A DNA stretch of 64,000 nucleotides, taken from Nitrospira sp. Its GTDB lineage: Bacteria > Nitrospirota > Nitrospiria > Nitrospirales > Nitrospiraceae. This document shows positions 1 through 10,388 of this stretch, piece after piece. Under the pieces are notes generated by a model. It was not told the origin of the DNA and made no database searches. It worked only from the letters and a program-made list of their open reading frames with translations. Position numbers and translations under genes: made by a program. The stretch spans positions 377,911 to 441,910 of the forward strand of contig SWDS01000001.1 in NCBI GenBank assembly GCA_005116745.1, read 5' to 3'. Numbering within the stretch: position 1 is the first letter of the stretch; the number at the start of each line of letters is the position of its first letter.

Positions 1-861
1 AGTGGCGGGATCCACCAGATCTCGGAATTACCCTTCATCAACATCATGTCGCATCTGGCTAAAGCAAAGGTGCCGGTGCCTGTACTCCATTACTATGATC
101 AATCCGCAGGGCTGCTCTATCTGGAAGATTTCGGAGATGTGACCTTGGCAGAGGCCGTTAGCCAAGCGGATGCGCCAAGCTTGGAGTCACGGTATAAGCA
201 GGCCATCAATGTCTTAGTACAGATGCAGATCAACGCCACGACGCCGGCAGATCCTGGGTGCCTGGCGTTTCACCGCAGTTTCGATGTGCCGTTGCTGATG
301 TGGGAGTTCGATCATTTTCTCGAGTATGGAATTGTGGCGCGTCGCGGCAACCCGTTGCCTGATGGGGACGCCACGGCAATCAGACGGGAGTTCGAAGGAA
401 TCGCGGAACTCCTCGCCGGACAACCACGCGTCTTTACGCATCGCGATTATCACTCTCGCAATTTGATGGTCGACGGGTTGCGGCTTGGCGTGATTGACTT
501 TCAGGATGCGTTGATGGGACCGGCAACCTATGATCTGGCCTCACTCTTACGGGACGCCTACATTCGACTTGACGAAGCCCTCGTTGACGATTTGGTGGGG
601 TACTACCTCGATCAGCTGGCCGAACAACGCTTCGTCTGGACCAATCGTGCCGCGTTTCGACGGCTGTTTGATCTGACAAGTATTCAGCGCAATCTGAAGG
701 CGGCCGGCCGGTTTGTCTATATTGATCGGGTCAAAGGCAACTCGAAATTCTTAGCGGATATCCCCCGCGTCTTGAGTTACGTCAGGCGCAATCTTGAGAA
801 ACATCCGGAGCTGGATACCCTCCGGAGGCACCTCACACCGCATGTGCCTGAATTGCAGTAG
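1..861 (+). CDS. amgK: AmgK-like sugar kinase (5' partial)
   Basis: The reading frame is open from base 1, so the true start lies upstream; the first ATG at 46 is internal to a conserved kinase region. The product belongs to the aminoglycoside phosphotransferase family: the catalytic loop HRDYHSRNLM (439-468) has the HxDxxxxN pattern and is followed by the metal-binding VIDFQDA. AmgK phosphorylates N-acetylmuramate (and GlcNAc) at the anomeric position in cytoplasmic peptidoglycan recycling. The choice of AmgK over a generic phosphotransferase rests on the nucleotidyltransferase 12 bases downstream, as in the pseudomonad amgK-murU pair. That substrate is inference. Confidence 0.75.
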   Translation, partial: SGGIHQISELPFINIMSHLAKAKVPVPVLHYYDQSAGLLYLEDFGDVTLAEAVSQADAPSLESRYKQAINVLVQMQINATTPADPGCLAFHRSFDVPLLMWEFDHFLEYGIVARRGNPLPDGDATAIRREFEGIAELLAGQPRVFTHRDYHSRNLMVDGLRLGVIDFQDALMGPATYDLASLLRDAYIRLDEALVDDLVGYYLDQLAEQRFVWTNRAAFRRLFDLTSIQRNLKAAGRFVYIDRVKGNSKFLADIPRVLSYVRRNLEKHPELDTLRRHLTPHVPELQ

Positions 862-873
862 AGGACTGATTGT

Positions 874-1635
874 GTGAAGGCCATGATTCTTGCGGCTGGT
901 CTTGGCACTCGCCTGAGACCGCTGACGTACACCATTCCGAAGCCGTTGCTGCCGGTCGGTGGGGTGCCGCTCATTGTCTGGAACCTCCTGTTGCTGAGGC
1001 GGCACGGATTCCGTCAAGTCGTGATCAACTTGCATCATCTGGGGCCGATGATCGAACAGGCTTTGGGCACGGGTTCGAAATTTGGGATGCAGATCATCTA
1101 TTCGCATGAGCCGGTCATTCTGGGCACCGGCGGTGGAATCAAACAAGCGGAGCCTCATTTTTCGGGAGAGCCCGTGTTGATTCTCAATGGGGATACGCTG
1201 GTGGAATTGGACCTTGAGGCGCTCTGTGATTTTCACCGTAGCAGCCACGCGGCGGCAACGTTGGTGCTTCGGGAAGACTCAGACGCGGTTAGCTGGGGGC
1301 TAGTTGAGGTGGAAGAGAAGGAGAGGAAGATTCTGCGTATCACCGGAAAAGGGCGTGCGGATTCCGTTCCCACGATGTCGCGCATGTTCGCTGGGATTCA
1401 CATCTTGCACCCTCGGTTGCTCCGGCAGGTGCCGAAAGGAGTGGCCTCTTCGATCATCGATCCCTATGTGAGGGCCATTGAGCAAGGAGAGCTGGTGCTC
1501 GGGTATGATCTGCAGGGCTATTGGTCGGATATTGGCACGACCGAGCGCTACACGCAGGCGGAGCGGGATGTCCGAGCGGGACTGATTCGTTTAGAAGCCC
1601 GTCAGCCAGCCGCATCGCGCGTGCCACTCTGCTAG
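874..1635 (+). CDS. murU: MurU-like sugar-1-phosphate nucleotidyltransferase
   Basis: This 253-residue protein has the sugar nucleotidyltransferase signature LAAGLGTRLRPLT at residues 5-17, the NGDT metal-binding motif and a C-terminal YWSDIGTTERY block. The start is GTG at 874. MurU makes UDP-MurNAc from UTP and MurNAc-1-phosphate, bypassing de novo MurA/MurB synthesis and giving intrinsic fosfomycin tolerance in pseudomonads. Coupling to the upstream AmgK-like kinase supports MurU. A mannose-1-phosphate guanylyltransferase or glucose-1-phosphate thymidylyltransferase role cannot be excluded from motifs alone. Confidence 0.75.
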   Translation: MKAMILAAGLGTRLRPLTYTIPKPLLPVGGVPLIVWNLLLLRRHGFRQVVINLHHLGPMIEQALGTGSKFGMQIIYSHEPVILGTGGGIKQAEPHFSGEPVLILNGDTLVELDLEALCDFHRSSHAAATLVLREDSDAVSWGLVEVEEKERKILRITGKGRADSVPTMSRMFAGIHILHPRLLRQVPKGVASSIIDPYVRAIEQGELVLGYDLQGYWSDIGTTERYTQAERDVRAGLIRLEARQPAASRVPLC

Positions 1636-1688
1636 ACCGCCTTGCCCCAGTCGCAACCCTCCGTCGACCAGTCACCACCTCGTCTCGC

Positions 1689-3050
1689 CTATTTTTGCTG
1701 TTTGAGTAATCGAGCCAGATAGGTTCGCTGAAGCTTGAGCGATTCCGAGGCTTTTGTCTGATTGCCTTCAGCCAGTTCCATCGCGCGCGCGATGATGTAG
1801 CGGCTGTGGTGTTCCATCGATTCATGGTAGGGCAGGTTCAGGTACGGGAGGAAAGGGTCTTCGTCTCGACAGGGGCTAGTGTCATCTGCCAGGAGCGCCA
1901 ACATCTCCGGTTCAATGGTGTCTTTCTGGCTCAAGACGACGGCGCGCGCGATCACATTATCCAATTCCCGAATATTCCCCGGCCAGGGATAGCCGGTCAA
2001 GGCCTCGATTGCCGCTATACTCAGTGCCATGCCTGGTCGTTTTGCATCTCTCGTATGCCGATCCAAAAAGAACTGGGCCAGGGCCGGGACATCCCCTGAT
2101 CGTTCGCGAAGCGGTGGCAGCGTGAAGGTCACGACGTTGAGTCGAAAATAGAGATCTTCACGGAACTGGCCTGCTCGTACGGCCTGCCGAAGGTCCTTGT
2201 TCGTGGCCGCAATGATACGAATGTTGACTGAGACGGTCTTGGAGCCGCCAACACGCTGAAACTCCCGGTCTTGCAGGACACGTAACAGCTTCGCTTGCAA
2301 CGGAAGGGACATGTCTCCGATCTCGTCAAGGAAGACGGTCCCACCGTCGGCCATTTCCAGCTTGCCCTTCTGTTGTCGGTCGGCCCCGGTGAATGCTCCT
2401 CGCTCGTGTCCGAATAGTTCATTCTCCAGTAGCGTCTCCGTCAAGGCAACGCAGTTGATGACGATGAGTGGCATGGCACCCCGATGGCTCCACTGATGGA
2501 TCGAGCGAGCGAAGAGTTCCTTGCCGGTCCCGCTTTCGCCGAGGAGTAATACGCTCGCATCGGATTTGGCGGCCCGTTGTGCCGCTTCCACGACAGACTT
2601 GACGGACTGGCTGTTGCCGACGATGGAGGCGTAACGGCCGTCGACTTCAGACCGGAGATAGGCGACCTGGCGTCGCAGTGAATCCCGCTCCAAGGCTTTG
2701 CGAATCACGATCAACAGATGGTCTTTATCGAGGGGTTTGGTCAGAAAGTCGTACGCCCCTTCCTTCATGGCCTCAACCGCGGCTTCAACAGAGCCATGCG
2801 CAGTCATGACGATGACAGGAATATTTTCAGCCGGTTTGATCTGGGACAGACGCTTGAGGACATCAAGTCCCGACACTTTGGGCAAGGTAAGGTCCAGGAG
2901 GATCAGCTGGGGAGACTCGTGAACGATGTGGTCAAGCGCCTGTTGTCCCTCGGCGGCCGCGACGGTCTCGTATCCGGAAGCATGGAGCCGGTCCTCAAGC
3001 ATCATGACGATGTCGGGGTCATCGTCGACAATAAGAATTTTAGCGTTCAT
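1689..3050 (-). CDS. NtrC-family sigma-54-dependent response regulator
   Basis: The protein has 453 residues and three domains. The receiver domain (1-120) has the acidic pocket at D9-D11 and phosphoacceptor D53. The AAA+ sigma-54 interaction domain has Walker A GESGTGKE (171-178), the sigma-54 contact motif GAFTGA (218-223) and Walker B ending DE (238-243). A Fis-type helix-turn-helix lies at about 420-453. It should remodel RNA polymerase-sigma-54 open complexes when phosphorylated. No histidine kinase lies next to it, so it is an orphan in this window and its signal is unknown. It is converging with murU. Confidence 0.92.
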   Translation of the reverse strand: MNAKILIVDDDPDIVMMLEDRLHASGYETVAAAEGQQALDHIVHESPQLILLDLTLPKVSGLDVLKRLSQIKPAENIPVIVMTAHGSVEAAVEAMKEGAYDFLTKPLDKDHLLIVIRKALERDSLRRQVAYLRSEVDGRYASIVGNSQSVKSVVEAAQRAAKSDASVLLLGESGTGKELFARSIHQWSHRGAMPLIVINCVALTETLLENELFGHERGAFTGADRQQKGKLEMADGGTVFLDEIGDMSLPLQAKLLRVLQDREFQRVGGSKTVSVNIRIIAATNKDLRQAVRAGQFREDLYFRLNVVTFTLPPLRERSGDVPALAQFFLDRHTRDAKRPGMALSIAAIEALTGYPWPGNIRELDNVIARAVVLSQKDTIEPEMLALLADDTSPCRDEDPFLPYLNLPYHESMEHHSRYIIARAMELAEGNQTKASESLKLQRTYLARLLKQQK

Positions 3051-3144
3051 CGGAATAATCCTCTATCTTAGGTCGCCCGCTAGGGCCGAATCGGCCAGGA
3101 AGTCGTTATCCATTGACGAGCGGCGAGGTGTGAGACATCTCCAC

Positions 3145-4473
3145 CTACCCGTTCATGACGTTGATGACGAGCCCCGTCAACGGCTTCGGGTAAAAATACG
3201 TCGATTTGTGCGGCATCCGCTCCCCCGCAGCTGCGACCGCTTGCACTTCACTGACCTTCGTGGCGTTGAGCAGGAATGCGCCGGTTCCTGTTCCGTTGTC
3301 CACCCAATCCAGGGCTTCATGGTCATCTTTGGTGTACAGAATGGCTTCTTGTTCCTGTTGTGTTGGACAGAGCTTGGTCACGATCAGTTGCTGCAGCAGT
3401 GAGACGTCGAGTTTGGCTCGAGGTGAGGCCTGAATGGAAGGTCGATGGGCCGGTTTCAGGGTGAGGGTGACGTAGCGGTTATCGCCTTGACGTATCAGCC
3501 CGAACACCGGGGCCTTTGTTCCTTCAGTCCGCAAGCTAGCCAGGAATTGTGAGCGTGTGTGATCTTGAGTGGATGCGTTAAAGGGGAATTCTTGAAGCTC
3601 AAACACGTCGCCCAATACGGTCTTGATCTGGTCCGAAGACGGCAATGGGGTGGTCGCAACGCGGTGCGTCGGTAAGACCGTCAATCCCGGATCTTCAAGT
3701 GGGGTAAGCAGCATGAGCACCGAGTCGTAGGGTTGCAGCCCAGTCTGATGGCCCATCTGCTGTCGCCGGAGCTTTTGATAGTTCAACGCCGTTTCATAGC
3801 GATGGTGACCATCCGCGATGAACAACGGCTTGCTGTGCATCGCATCGGTCACCTGTTTCAGTACGGTCTCGTCGGTCACGGTCCACAAGCATTCTCGACA
3901 TCCAGCATCGTCTTGAAAGTCGTAGCGCGCCGGCGTGCCATTTGTTGCGGTGTCCAGAAGTTGGATGATGGCACCGAGCGGATCAGAGTAGAGGGACCAG
4001 ATCGGGCTGAAGTTTGAACGGCAGGCTTCGATCAGATTCAGGCGGTCGGTCTTTGCCGCGGCACGTGTGTTCTCATGAGGGTAGATATGTCCGGAGTCGA
4101 GCGCCTCCAGCTTTGCCAGCGCCAGAAATCCACGAAGCACTTTCTTCGGAGCATCAGGAGCTGAATAGAGAGGGGTATATTCAATCGTGTGATAGTAGAC
4201 GGCTGGCTGCGCATCGCGTTTCAGGATCCCCTCGTTGAGCCAGGTCTGCAGGGTCGTGGCTGCACGGGTGTATCGGTTATGGGCAGGGCTGTCCCCGGTC
4301 TGGTCGAGCCCTAATTCCATTCGGATAATGTTGTGGGGATGGCGATCGTGAAGTCGCTTCTGCCCATTCATGTCGATAATGTCGTACGGCGGGGCGACCA
4401 CATCCTTGATGGTACCCACGAGCGTTTGATCGTATAGCATGCCCTGGAATGGCAAAATCTGTGACATGAACAA
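3145..4473 (-). CDS. DUF1015 family protein
   Basis: The 442-residue protein matches the DUF1015 family: an N-terminal block with VVAPPYDIID and a central ADGHHRYETAL motif, both hallmarks. It is predicted cytosolic, with no signal peptide or membrane span. The family is widespread in bacteria and archaea and poorly characterised. The ORF begins MFMSQ; the second Met at 4467 is an equally plausible start. It shares strand with the downstream response regulator, separated by 94 bases, so the two could be co-transcribed, but nothing else links them. Confidence 0.85.
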   Translation of the reverse strand: MFMSQILPFQGMLYDQTLVGTIKDVVAPPYDIIDMNGQKRLHDRHPHNIIRMELGLDQTGDSPAHNRYTRAATTLQTWLNEGILKRDAQPAVYYHTIEYTPLYSAPDAPKKVLRGFLALAKLEALDSGHIYPHENTRAAAKTDRLNLIEACRSNFSPIWSLYSDPLGAIIQLLDTATNGTPARYDFQDDAGCRECLWTVTDETVLKQVTDAMHSKPLFIADGHHRYETALNYQKLRRQQMGHQTGLQPYDSVLMLLTPLEDPGLTVLPTHRVATTPLPSSDQIKTVLGDVFELQEFPFNASTQDHTRSQFLASLRTEGTKAPVFGLIRQGDNRYVTLTLKPAHRPSIQASPRAKLDVSLLQQLIVTKLCPTQQEQEAILYTKDDHEALDWVDNGTGTGAFLLNATKVSEVQAVAAAGERMPHKSTYFYPKPLTGLVINVMNG

Positions 4474-4596
4474 CCCCTTGGTTAATGTCGTGACAGCGCG
4501 ACGACGGTTTGATGGTTACAGGAGAGAGTGGGATCCTTTCGCCCTATGCGTTGCCGCTTCTACGGTCCAGCGTTCTTCCAGCTGGTGGGAAGACCA

Positions 4597-5601
4597 CTAT
4601 CGGTCGCGGGTAATCATGTAATCAGCGGCGACTGACAGCGCACGGCGTGCGGTACTATCATCGAAGCGTTCAAGCTCATGTTTGGCGGCGGCGATATAGG
4701 TGCTCGCGCGATCCATCGCATAGGTGATCGAACCGAAATCGGCCATGAGGAACAGGATACGCTCAAGATCGGACGTGCTGAGCGTCCGGGTCTCCATGCG
4801 GTCTTTGATCATTTGGCGGTCCTGCTCTGAGCATTGTTGCAACAGATGCAGCAGCGGCAGCGTCGCTTTTCCCTGCCGGAGATCTTGCCCGATCGTTTTG
4901 CCGAGCGACTCGCCGTTTGCGATGTAGTCTAAGGTATCGTCGGCGACTTGAAAGGCGATGCCGAGGTATTGTCCGAAGCGAAACAGCGCCTCCTGTTGGG
5001 TTTCAGATGCCTCGGCCAGAATGGCGCCCATGCGGCATGCTGCCGCAATGAGGCCGGCGGTCTTATGCTCGACGATCTTAATGTACTCCAGTTCCGGCAT
5101 CGCAGGGTTGCCGTTATAGTACAGCTGAAGGACTTCTCCTTCCGCCATTTTATTGCAGGCCTCGGCTAGGACTTCATTGATGCCTTGATTCTGGAACTCC
5201 ACGACTTTGCACATGGCTTTTGTATAGAGGTAATCGCCAACGAGAATGCTGATTTGATTTCCCCACACTTTACGTGCGGCTCTCCTGCCTCTTCGGAGAT
5301 CGGCGTCATCGACGACATCGTCGTGTAACAGGGTTGCGGTGTGGATGAATTCCACGATACTGCCGAGTTGATGATGGTCAGCGCCGGGATAACCGCAGAG
5401 GCGAGCCGACAGGAGGAGCAGGAGGGGTCTGATGCGTTTGCCGCCACCGCTCAAGATATGGGCGGCGACCGTATTGACCAGGGTCACGCTAGAGTCGAGG
5501 TTTCCCTTGACTCGATCTTCCACTCCGTCCAGTTCACCACGGTATGCATCCCACACATCTGACATACTGTGCAGGGTTGCGATCGCTGGACTTTGTGCCA
5601 T
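4597..5601 (-). CDS. Polyprenyl diphosphate synthase (IspB/HepT type)
   Basis: This trans-isoprenyl diphosphate synthase extends an allylic diphosphate with isopentenyl diphosphate to give long-chain polyprenyl diphosphates, usually for quinone side chains. The first Asp-rich motif DDVVD is at residues 94-98 and the second, DDTLD, at 221-225, counting from the ATG at 5601. The 334-residue length is typical. The frame is open upstream to 5775, but those residues lack family similarity, so 5601 is preferred. Chain length (C30-C45) cannot be read from sequence by eye. It is divergent from gltB. Confidence 0.88.
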   Translation of the reverse strand: MAQSPAIATLHSMSDVWDAYRGELDGVEDRVKGNLDSSVTLVNTVAAHILSGGGKRIRPLLLLLSARLCGYPGADHHQLGSIVEFIHTATLLHDDVVDDADLRRGRRAARKVWGNQISILVGDYLYTKAMCKVVEFQNQGINEVLAEACNKMAEGEVLQLYYNGNPAMPELEYIKIVEHKTAGLIAAACRMGAILAEASETQQEALFRFGQYLGIAFQVADDTLDYIANGESLGKTIGQDLRQGKATLPLLHLLQQCSEQDRQMIKDRMETRTLSTSDLERILFLMADFGSITYAMDRASTYIAAAKHELERFDDSTARRALSVAADYMITRDR

Positions 5602-5713
5602 GCGCGGATGGTATGGCAGCCGAGGAAATAAAGTCAAGCAAATGAAAGAGGTATAGACTACCGCAATCTTGACAGAGGAATGACCCATCCAGTAAGGTCC
5701 CATCGTAACAATG

Positions 5714-5728
5714 GGGTGACGGTCACCC
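5714..5728. promoter_or_regulatory. 15-bp palindrome upstream of gltB
   Basis: A perfect inverted repeat, GGGTGAC-G-GTCACCC, lies 94 bases upstream of the gltB start in the divergent intergenic region with the polyprenyl synthase gene. A TTGACA hexamer (5669-5674) lies 39 bases before it, without a convincing -10. The symmetry suggests a dimeric regulator site controlling gltBD or both genes. The regulator is unknown, and chance occurrence is possible. Confidence 0.35.
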
Positions 5729-5822
5729 TGAGCGCTAGAGGGGGCAACCCACCCCAGGTTTCTCGCGTGCTTCATTCCATTACATAAGGAAAAACTCTCA
5801 GTCTTTTAACGAGAATAGGTAC

Positions 5823-8800
5823 ATGAATATTCCTGGGTTTCCCCGCCAGCAAGGGCTCTATGATCCTCGGCACGAGAAGGACTCCTGTGGGATCGGTTTT
5901 GTCGTCAATATCAAAGGGAAGAAATCCCATGACATTGTCCGTAAAGGGCTTCAAGTCTTAGAGAATTTGACCCATCGTGGAGCGCAAGGCGCTGATTCCT
6001 GTACGGGAGACGGAGCAGGCATTCTTTTGCAAGTTCCGCACACATTCCTGAAGCGGGTCGCGGGGGATGTCGGCGTGTCATTGCCGGATGTTGGCGAGTA
6101 CGGAGTGGGCCAGCTCTTTCTCCCGCCGACTGCAGATGCTCGACGGCTGTGCGAGAAGCTGTTCACAGAGGTTCTTGTGGAAGAAGGCTTGCGTTTGCTC
6201 GGTTGGCGGGATGTGCCGGTCAAGAGCGACCAGATCGGCGCGCAAGCGCGAACGACCGAGCCGTTCATGCGGCAGATCTTCATCGCGCGAGATGCCCTCA
6301 ACGAAGCCCAATTTGAGCGAAAACTGTATGTGACTCGCAAGCGGGTTGAAAAGGCCGTGGCGGAGTCGGCCATTCAAGGGCGGGAACACTTCTATGTGTC
6401 CAGTCTGTCGGCCAATACCATCGTCTATAAGGGGTTGTTGCTGCCGCATCAAATGGCGGCGTACTACCAAGACCTCACTGATGAACGAATGGTCAGTGCG
6501 CTGGCCTTGGTGCACTCACGCTTTAGTACGAATACTTTTCCCACCTGGCCACGGGCCCATCCCTATCGGTATGTGTGCCACAACGGAGAGATCAATACGC
6601 TGAAGGGGAACGTCAATTGGATGAAGGCTCGCCAGGGACGTCTTCATTCCGAGCTGTTCGGGAAGGACATGGAGAAGCTGTTCCCGATCGTCTCGGAGGA
6701 TCAAAGTGACTCGGCTTGTCTCGACAATACCCTCGAATTTCTACTACTCGGGGGCCGTTCGCTCCCCCATGCCATGATGATGTTGATTCCAGAACCTTGG
6801 GTGGCGAATGCCCAGATGGATTTGGATCGTCGAGGCTTTTACCAGTATCACGCGGCGATGATGGAGCCGTGGGACGGGCCAGCAGCGGTCTGTTTTACCG
6901 ACGGCAAAATGATCGGTGCGACGTTGGACCGGAACGGGCTGCGTCCCTGCCGCTATCACGTGACGACCGATGGCCTCGTGGTCCTGGCATCCGAGGCCGG
7001 GGTCTTGCCGGCTGACGCGAAAGAGATCCGCATGAAGGGCAGGCTCCAACCGGGCCGCATGTTCCTCGTCGACACGGTGCAGGGCCGCATCATCGATGAC
7101 GAAGAGATTAAGGCCGATATCGTGGGCCGCAAACCCTATCGCAATTGGGTGACGCAGTACGGGGTCTCGTTGGATGAGTTGCCGGAGCCGCTGAATGTCC
7201 CGCAGCCCGACCACCCGACGATCCGCCAGCGGCAGCAAGCCTTCGGCTATACGGTCGAAGAACTCAAAATGGTCATCACGCCGATGATCATGACGGGCGA
7301 AGAAGCACTCTCGTCGATGGGCACCGATACTCCGTTGGCGGTGCTGTCCGATCGACCGCAGCTGCTGTTCAAATATTTCAAGCAACTTTTTGCGCAGGTG
7401 ACGAATCCCCCCATCGATCCGATCCGCGAACAGCTTGTCATGTCGCTCGTGACCAACATCGGCCCGAAGCCGAACTTGATGGACGAATCGCCCGAGTCGT
7501 GTCGCCGTATCAAGGTGCAGCAGCCGATTCTTACGAACGCCGATCTGCAAAAAATCAAAGGCATTTCTGACCCGCACTTCAAGAGCAAGACCCTCCGTAT
7601 GTTGTTCCGCGTCGCCGAAGGGCCGGATGGGCTTGGCGAGGCGGTCGACGACCTCTGCCGGCAAGCCTCGCAGGCGATTAAGGAAGGCCACAAGTTTCTT
7701 ATTTTGAGTGATCGTGGCGTTGATGAACAGTGGGCCCCGATCCCAAGTTTGCTCGGTATCTCCGCCGTTCATCATCACCTGGTTCGGGAGTGTACGCGAA
7801 CTGAAGTGGGCTTGATTCTCGAAACGGGCGAGCCTCGCGATGTGCATCAGTTTGCCTGTTTGCTCGGCTATGGTGCCGGGACCATCAACCCGTATCTGGT
7901 GTTCGAGTCGCTCGTCGACATGGAGCGCGACCACTATCTGCCGGAAGGGCTTGATGCGCAGACGGCGGAAGGGAAATTCATCAAGGCCATCAATAAGGGC
8001 CTGCTCAAGATCTTCTCGAAAATGGGGATTTCTACGGTGCAGTCCTACTGCGGGGCGCAGATCTTCGAGGCAATCGGGTTGAGTCGCGAACTGATCGATC
8101 GTTACTTTACCGAGACCCCGTCGCGCGTGGAAGGGATCGGCATTCGCGAAGTTGGTGAAGAAACGCTACGCCGACACCGAACTGCCTATGAGCCGGCGGC
8201 GATCCGCCAACTTGATTTCGGCGGCGAGATCCACTACCGCATCCAGGGTGAGCACCATAACTGGAATCCGGAAACGATCTATAAGCTGCAGCATGCCAGC
8301 CGTTCGAACGACCCGAAGACCTACGCCGAATTCGCGCAGATTGTGAACGACGAGAGCAAGCGGCGATCGAATCTGCGCGGCCTCCTTGATTTCAAGTTTG
8401 CGCCCCAGCCGATTCCGATTGAGGAAGTGGAGCCGGCCAAAGACATCGTGAAGCGCTTCAACACCGGCGCGATGTCCTTCGGCTCGATCAGCAAGGAAGC
8501 GCATGAAACGCTGGCGATCGCGATGAACCGGCTCGGCGGCAAGAGCAACACCGGGGAAGGTGGCGAAGATCCCGAGCGGTTCAAACCCTTGCCGAACGGC
8601 GATTCAAAGAACAGCTATATCAAACAGGTGGCGTCGGCCCGATTCGGAGTCACAGCGCATTATCTTGTGAATGCGCGGGAATTGCAGATCAAGATGGCAC
8701 AGGGTGCCAAGCCTGGAGAAGGCGGTCAATTGCCGGGGCACAAGGTGGACGAAAACATCGCGCGCTTCCGGTATGCCACGCCGGGCGTGCAACTGATTTC

Positions 8801-10340
8801 TCCCCCGCCGCATCACGACATCTATTCGATCGAGGATTTAGCCCAGCTGATCTTCGACCTCAAGAATTCCAATCCTGATGCCGGGGTTTCCGTGAAACTG
8901 GTGGCGGAGGTCGGCGTCGGCACGGTCGCAGCCGGTGTTGCCAAGGCCCATGCGGACAAGGTGCTCATCAGCGGCGATTCGGGCGGCACGGGTGCGTCAC
9001 CGTTGTCGTCGATCAAATATGCCGGAATTCCTTGGGAGCTGGGGCTGGCGGAAACTCATCAGACGCTGGTCCTCAATGATCTTCGTGGCCGCATCCGTGT
9101 TGAAACGGACGGTCAGATCAAGACCGGTCGCGACGTGGTTATCGCTACGCTGCTCGGTGCGGAAGAATATGGGTTCGCGACCGCGCCCCTCATTGTCGAA
9201 GGCTGCATCATGATGCGCAAGTGCCATCTGAATACCTGCCCGGTCGGGATCGCCACACAGGACCCTGAATTGCGCAAGAAGTTCAACGGCAAGCCGGAGC
9301 ATATCGTCAATTACCTGTTCTTTGTGGCCGAGGAAGCTCGGCAGTTGATGGCGAAGCTCGGTTTCCGGACGATCAACGAAATGGTTGGCTGCGTCGACAA
9401 GCTCAAGATCACGACAGCTGTCGACCACTGGAAAGCCAAGGGGCTGGACCTCTCACCGCTACTGACGGTTCCGGATGTGCCAGCGAATGTGCCGCGCTAT
9501 TGCGTGCAGAAGCAGGACCATGGTCTCGCTGACATCCTCGACAATAAACTCGTCGAGCTCTGCAAGGTCGCCATTGAGAAGGGTAAGAAGGTCACACTCG
9601 ATCTTCCAATCAGGAATATCAACCGGACGACCGGCACGGTGCTCTCCAGCAAGATTGCGAAGACGTACGGGCCGGACGGATTGCCGGAAGACACGATCTC
9701 GATCAAATTCACCGGCTCGGCCGGCCAATCGTTTGGGGCCTTCCTCGCGAAAGGTATTACACTGACGCTGGAAGGGGAGTCCAACGACTATATCGGCAAG
9801 GGATTGTCCGGAGGCAAGATCATCGTTTTCCCGCCTAAGAATATTTTGTACAATCCGGAAGAGACGATTTTGATCGGCAATACGTCGCTCTATGGAGCAA
9901 CACAAGGCGAGGCCTATTTCTACGGCATGGCGGGTGAACGGTTTGCCGTGCGCAACAGCGGGGCGCAGACTGTCGTCGAAGGAACAGGTGATCACGGGTG
10001 TGAGTACATGACCGGCGGCGTGGTTGTGGTGCTCGGTAGGACCGGCCGGAACTTCGCGGCAGGCATGTCCGGGGGAGTGGCGTTCGTGCTGGATGATGCC
10101 GGGTCATTCCAGAGCCGTTGTAACACCGGGATGGTCGAACTGGAGCCGGTGACGACGAAGGAAGACAAGCAACTGCTCCATGGGTTGATCACGAAACACT
10201 TCATGTACACGGGGAGCCGGAAGGCCAAACAGGTGCTCGATGCGTTTGAGGCCACCTTGCCGAAGTTCGTCAAGGTTATGCCGGTCGATTACAAGCGTGT
10301 GATGGAAGAACGAAAGCGGAAGGCGAGTGCGGTACACTAG
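5823..10340 (+). CDS. gltB: Glutamate synthase large subunit
   Basis: This is the 1505-residue GOGAT large subunit. It hydrolyses glutamine in an N-terminal class II amidotransferase domain and channels ammonia to 2-oxoglutarate to make glutamate. The catalytic cysteine is C22 in DSCGIGF, implying removal of a 21-residue propeptide. The synthase domain carries the 3Fe-4S cysteines C1128, C1134 and C1139, and a C-terminal Gly-rich beta-helix domain follows. Full length is normal for bacterial GltB. gltD follows after 48 bases. Together with glutamine synthetase (not in the window) it forms the main ammonium assimilation route. Confidence 0.98.
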   Translation: MNIPGFPRQQGLYDPRHEKDSCGIGFVVNIKGKKSHDIVRKGLQVLENLTHRGAQGADSCTGDGAGILLQVPHTFLKRVAGDVGVSLPDVGEYGVGQLFLPPTADARRLCEKLFTEVLVEEGLRLLGWRDVPVKSDQIGAQARTTEPFMRQIFIARDALNEAQFERKLYVTRKRVEKAVAESAIQGREHFYVSSLSANTIVYKGLLLPHQMAAYYQDLTDERMVSALALVHSRFSTNTFPTWPRAHPYRYVCHNGEINTLKGNVNWMKARQGRLHSELFGKDMEKLFPIVSEDQSDSACLDNTLEFLLLGGRSLPHAMMMLIPEPWVANAQMDLDRRGFYQYHAAMMEPWDGPAAVCFTDGKMIGATLDRNGLRPCRYHVTTDGLVVLASEAGVLPADAKEIRMKGRLQPGRMFLVDTVQGRIIDDEEIKADIVGRKPYRNWVTQYGVSLDELPEPLNVPQPDHPTIRQRQQAFGYTVEELKMVITPMIMTGEEALSSMGTDTPLAVLSDRPQLLFKYFKQLFAQVTNPPIDPIREQLVMSLVTNIGPKPNLMDESPESCRRIKVQQPILTNADLQKIKGISDPHFKSKTLRMLFRVAEGPDGLGEAVDDLCRQASQAIKEGHKFLILSDRGVDEQWAPIPSLLGISAVHHHLVRECTRTEVGLILETGEPRDVHQFACLLGYGAGTINPYLVFESLVDMERDHYLPEGLDAQTAEGKFIKAINKGLLKIFSKMGISTVQSYCGAQIFEAIGLSRELIDRYFTETPSRVEGIGIREVGEETLRRHRTAYEPAAIRQLDFGGEIHYRIQGEHHNWNPETIYKLQHASRSNDPKTYAEFAQIVNDESKRRSNLRGLLDFKFAPQPIPIEEVEPAKDIVKRFNTGAMSFGSISKEAHETLAIAMNRLGGKSNTGEGGEDPERFKPLPNGDSKNSYIKQVASARFGVTAHYLVNARELQIKMAQGAKPGEGGQLPGHKVDENIARFRYATPGVQLISPPPHHDIYSIEDLAQLIFDLKNSNPDAGVSVKLVAEVGVGTVAAGVAKAHADKVLISGDSGGTGASPLSSIKYAGIPWELGLAETHQTLVLNDLRGRIRVETDGQIKTGRDVVIATLLGAEEYGFATAPLIVEGCIMMRKCHLNTCPVGIATQDPELRKKFNGKPEHIVNYLFFVAEEARQLMAKLGFRTINEMVGCVDKLKITTAVDHWKAKGLDLSPLLTVPDVPANVPRYCVQKQDHGLADILDNKLVELCKVAIEKGKKVTLDLPIRNINRTTGTVLSSKIAKTYGPDGLPEDTISIKFTGSAGQSFGAFLAKGITLTLEGESNDYIGKGLSGGKIIVFPPKNILYNPEETILIGNTSLYGATQGEAYFYGMAGERFAVRNSGAQTVVEGTGDHGCEYMTGGVVVVLGRTGRNFAAGMSGGVAFVLDDAGSFQSRCNTGMVELEPVTTKEDKQLLHGLITKHFMYTGSRKAKQVLDAFEATLPKFVKVMPVDYKRVMEERKRKASAVH

Positions 10341-10388
10341 TTGGTGAGGAGTGAAGGGTAAGGGGTAAAAGAGGTTAGAAGAGAAAAG

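Noticed and set aside
5601..5822. Sigma-54 promoter upstream of gltB
   Set aside because: No TGGCA-N7-TGC pattern with correct spacing was found.
6744..7934. Long minus-strand reading frame inside gltB
   Set aside because: It lies entirely antisense to a conserved enzyme and shows no family similarity; GC-rich third positions of gltB produce such frames.
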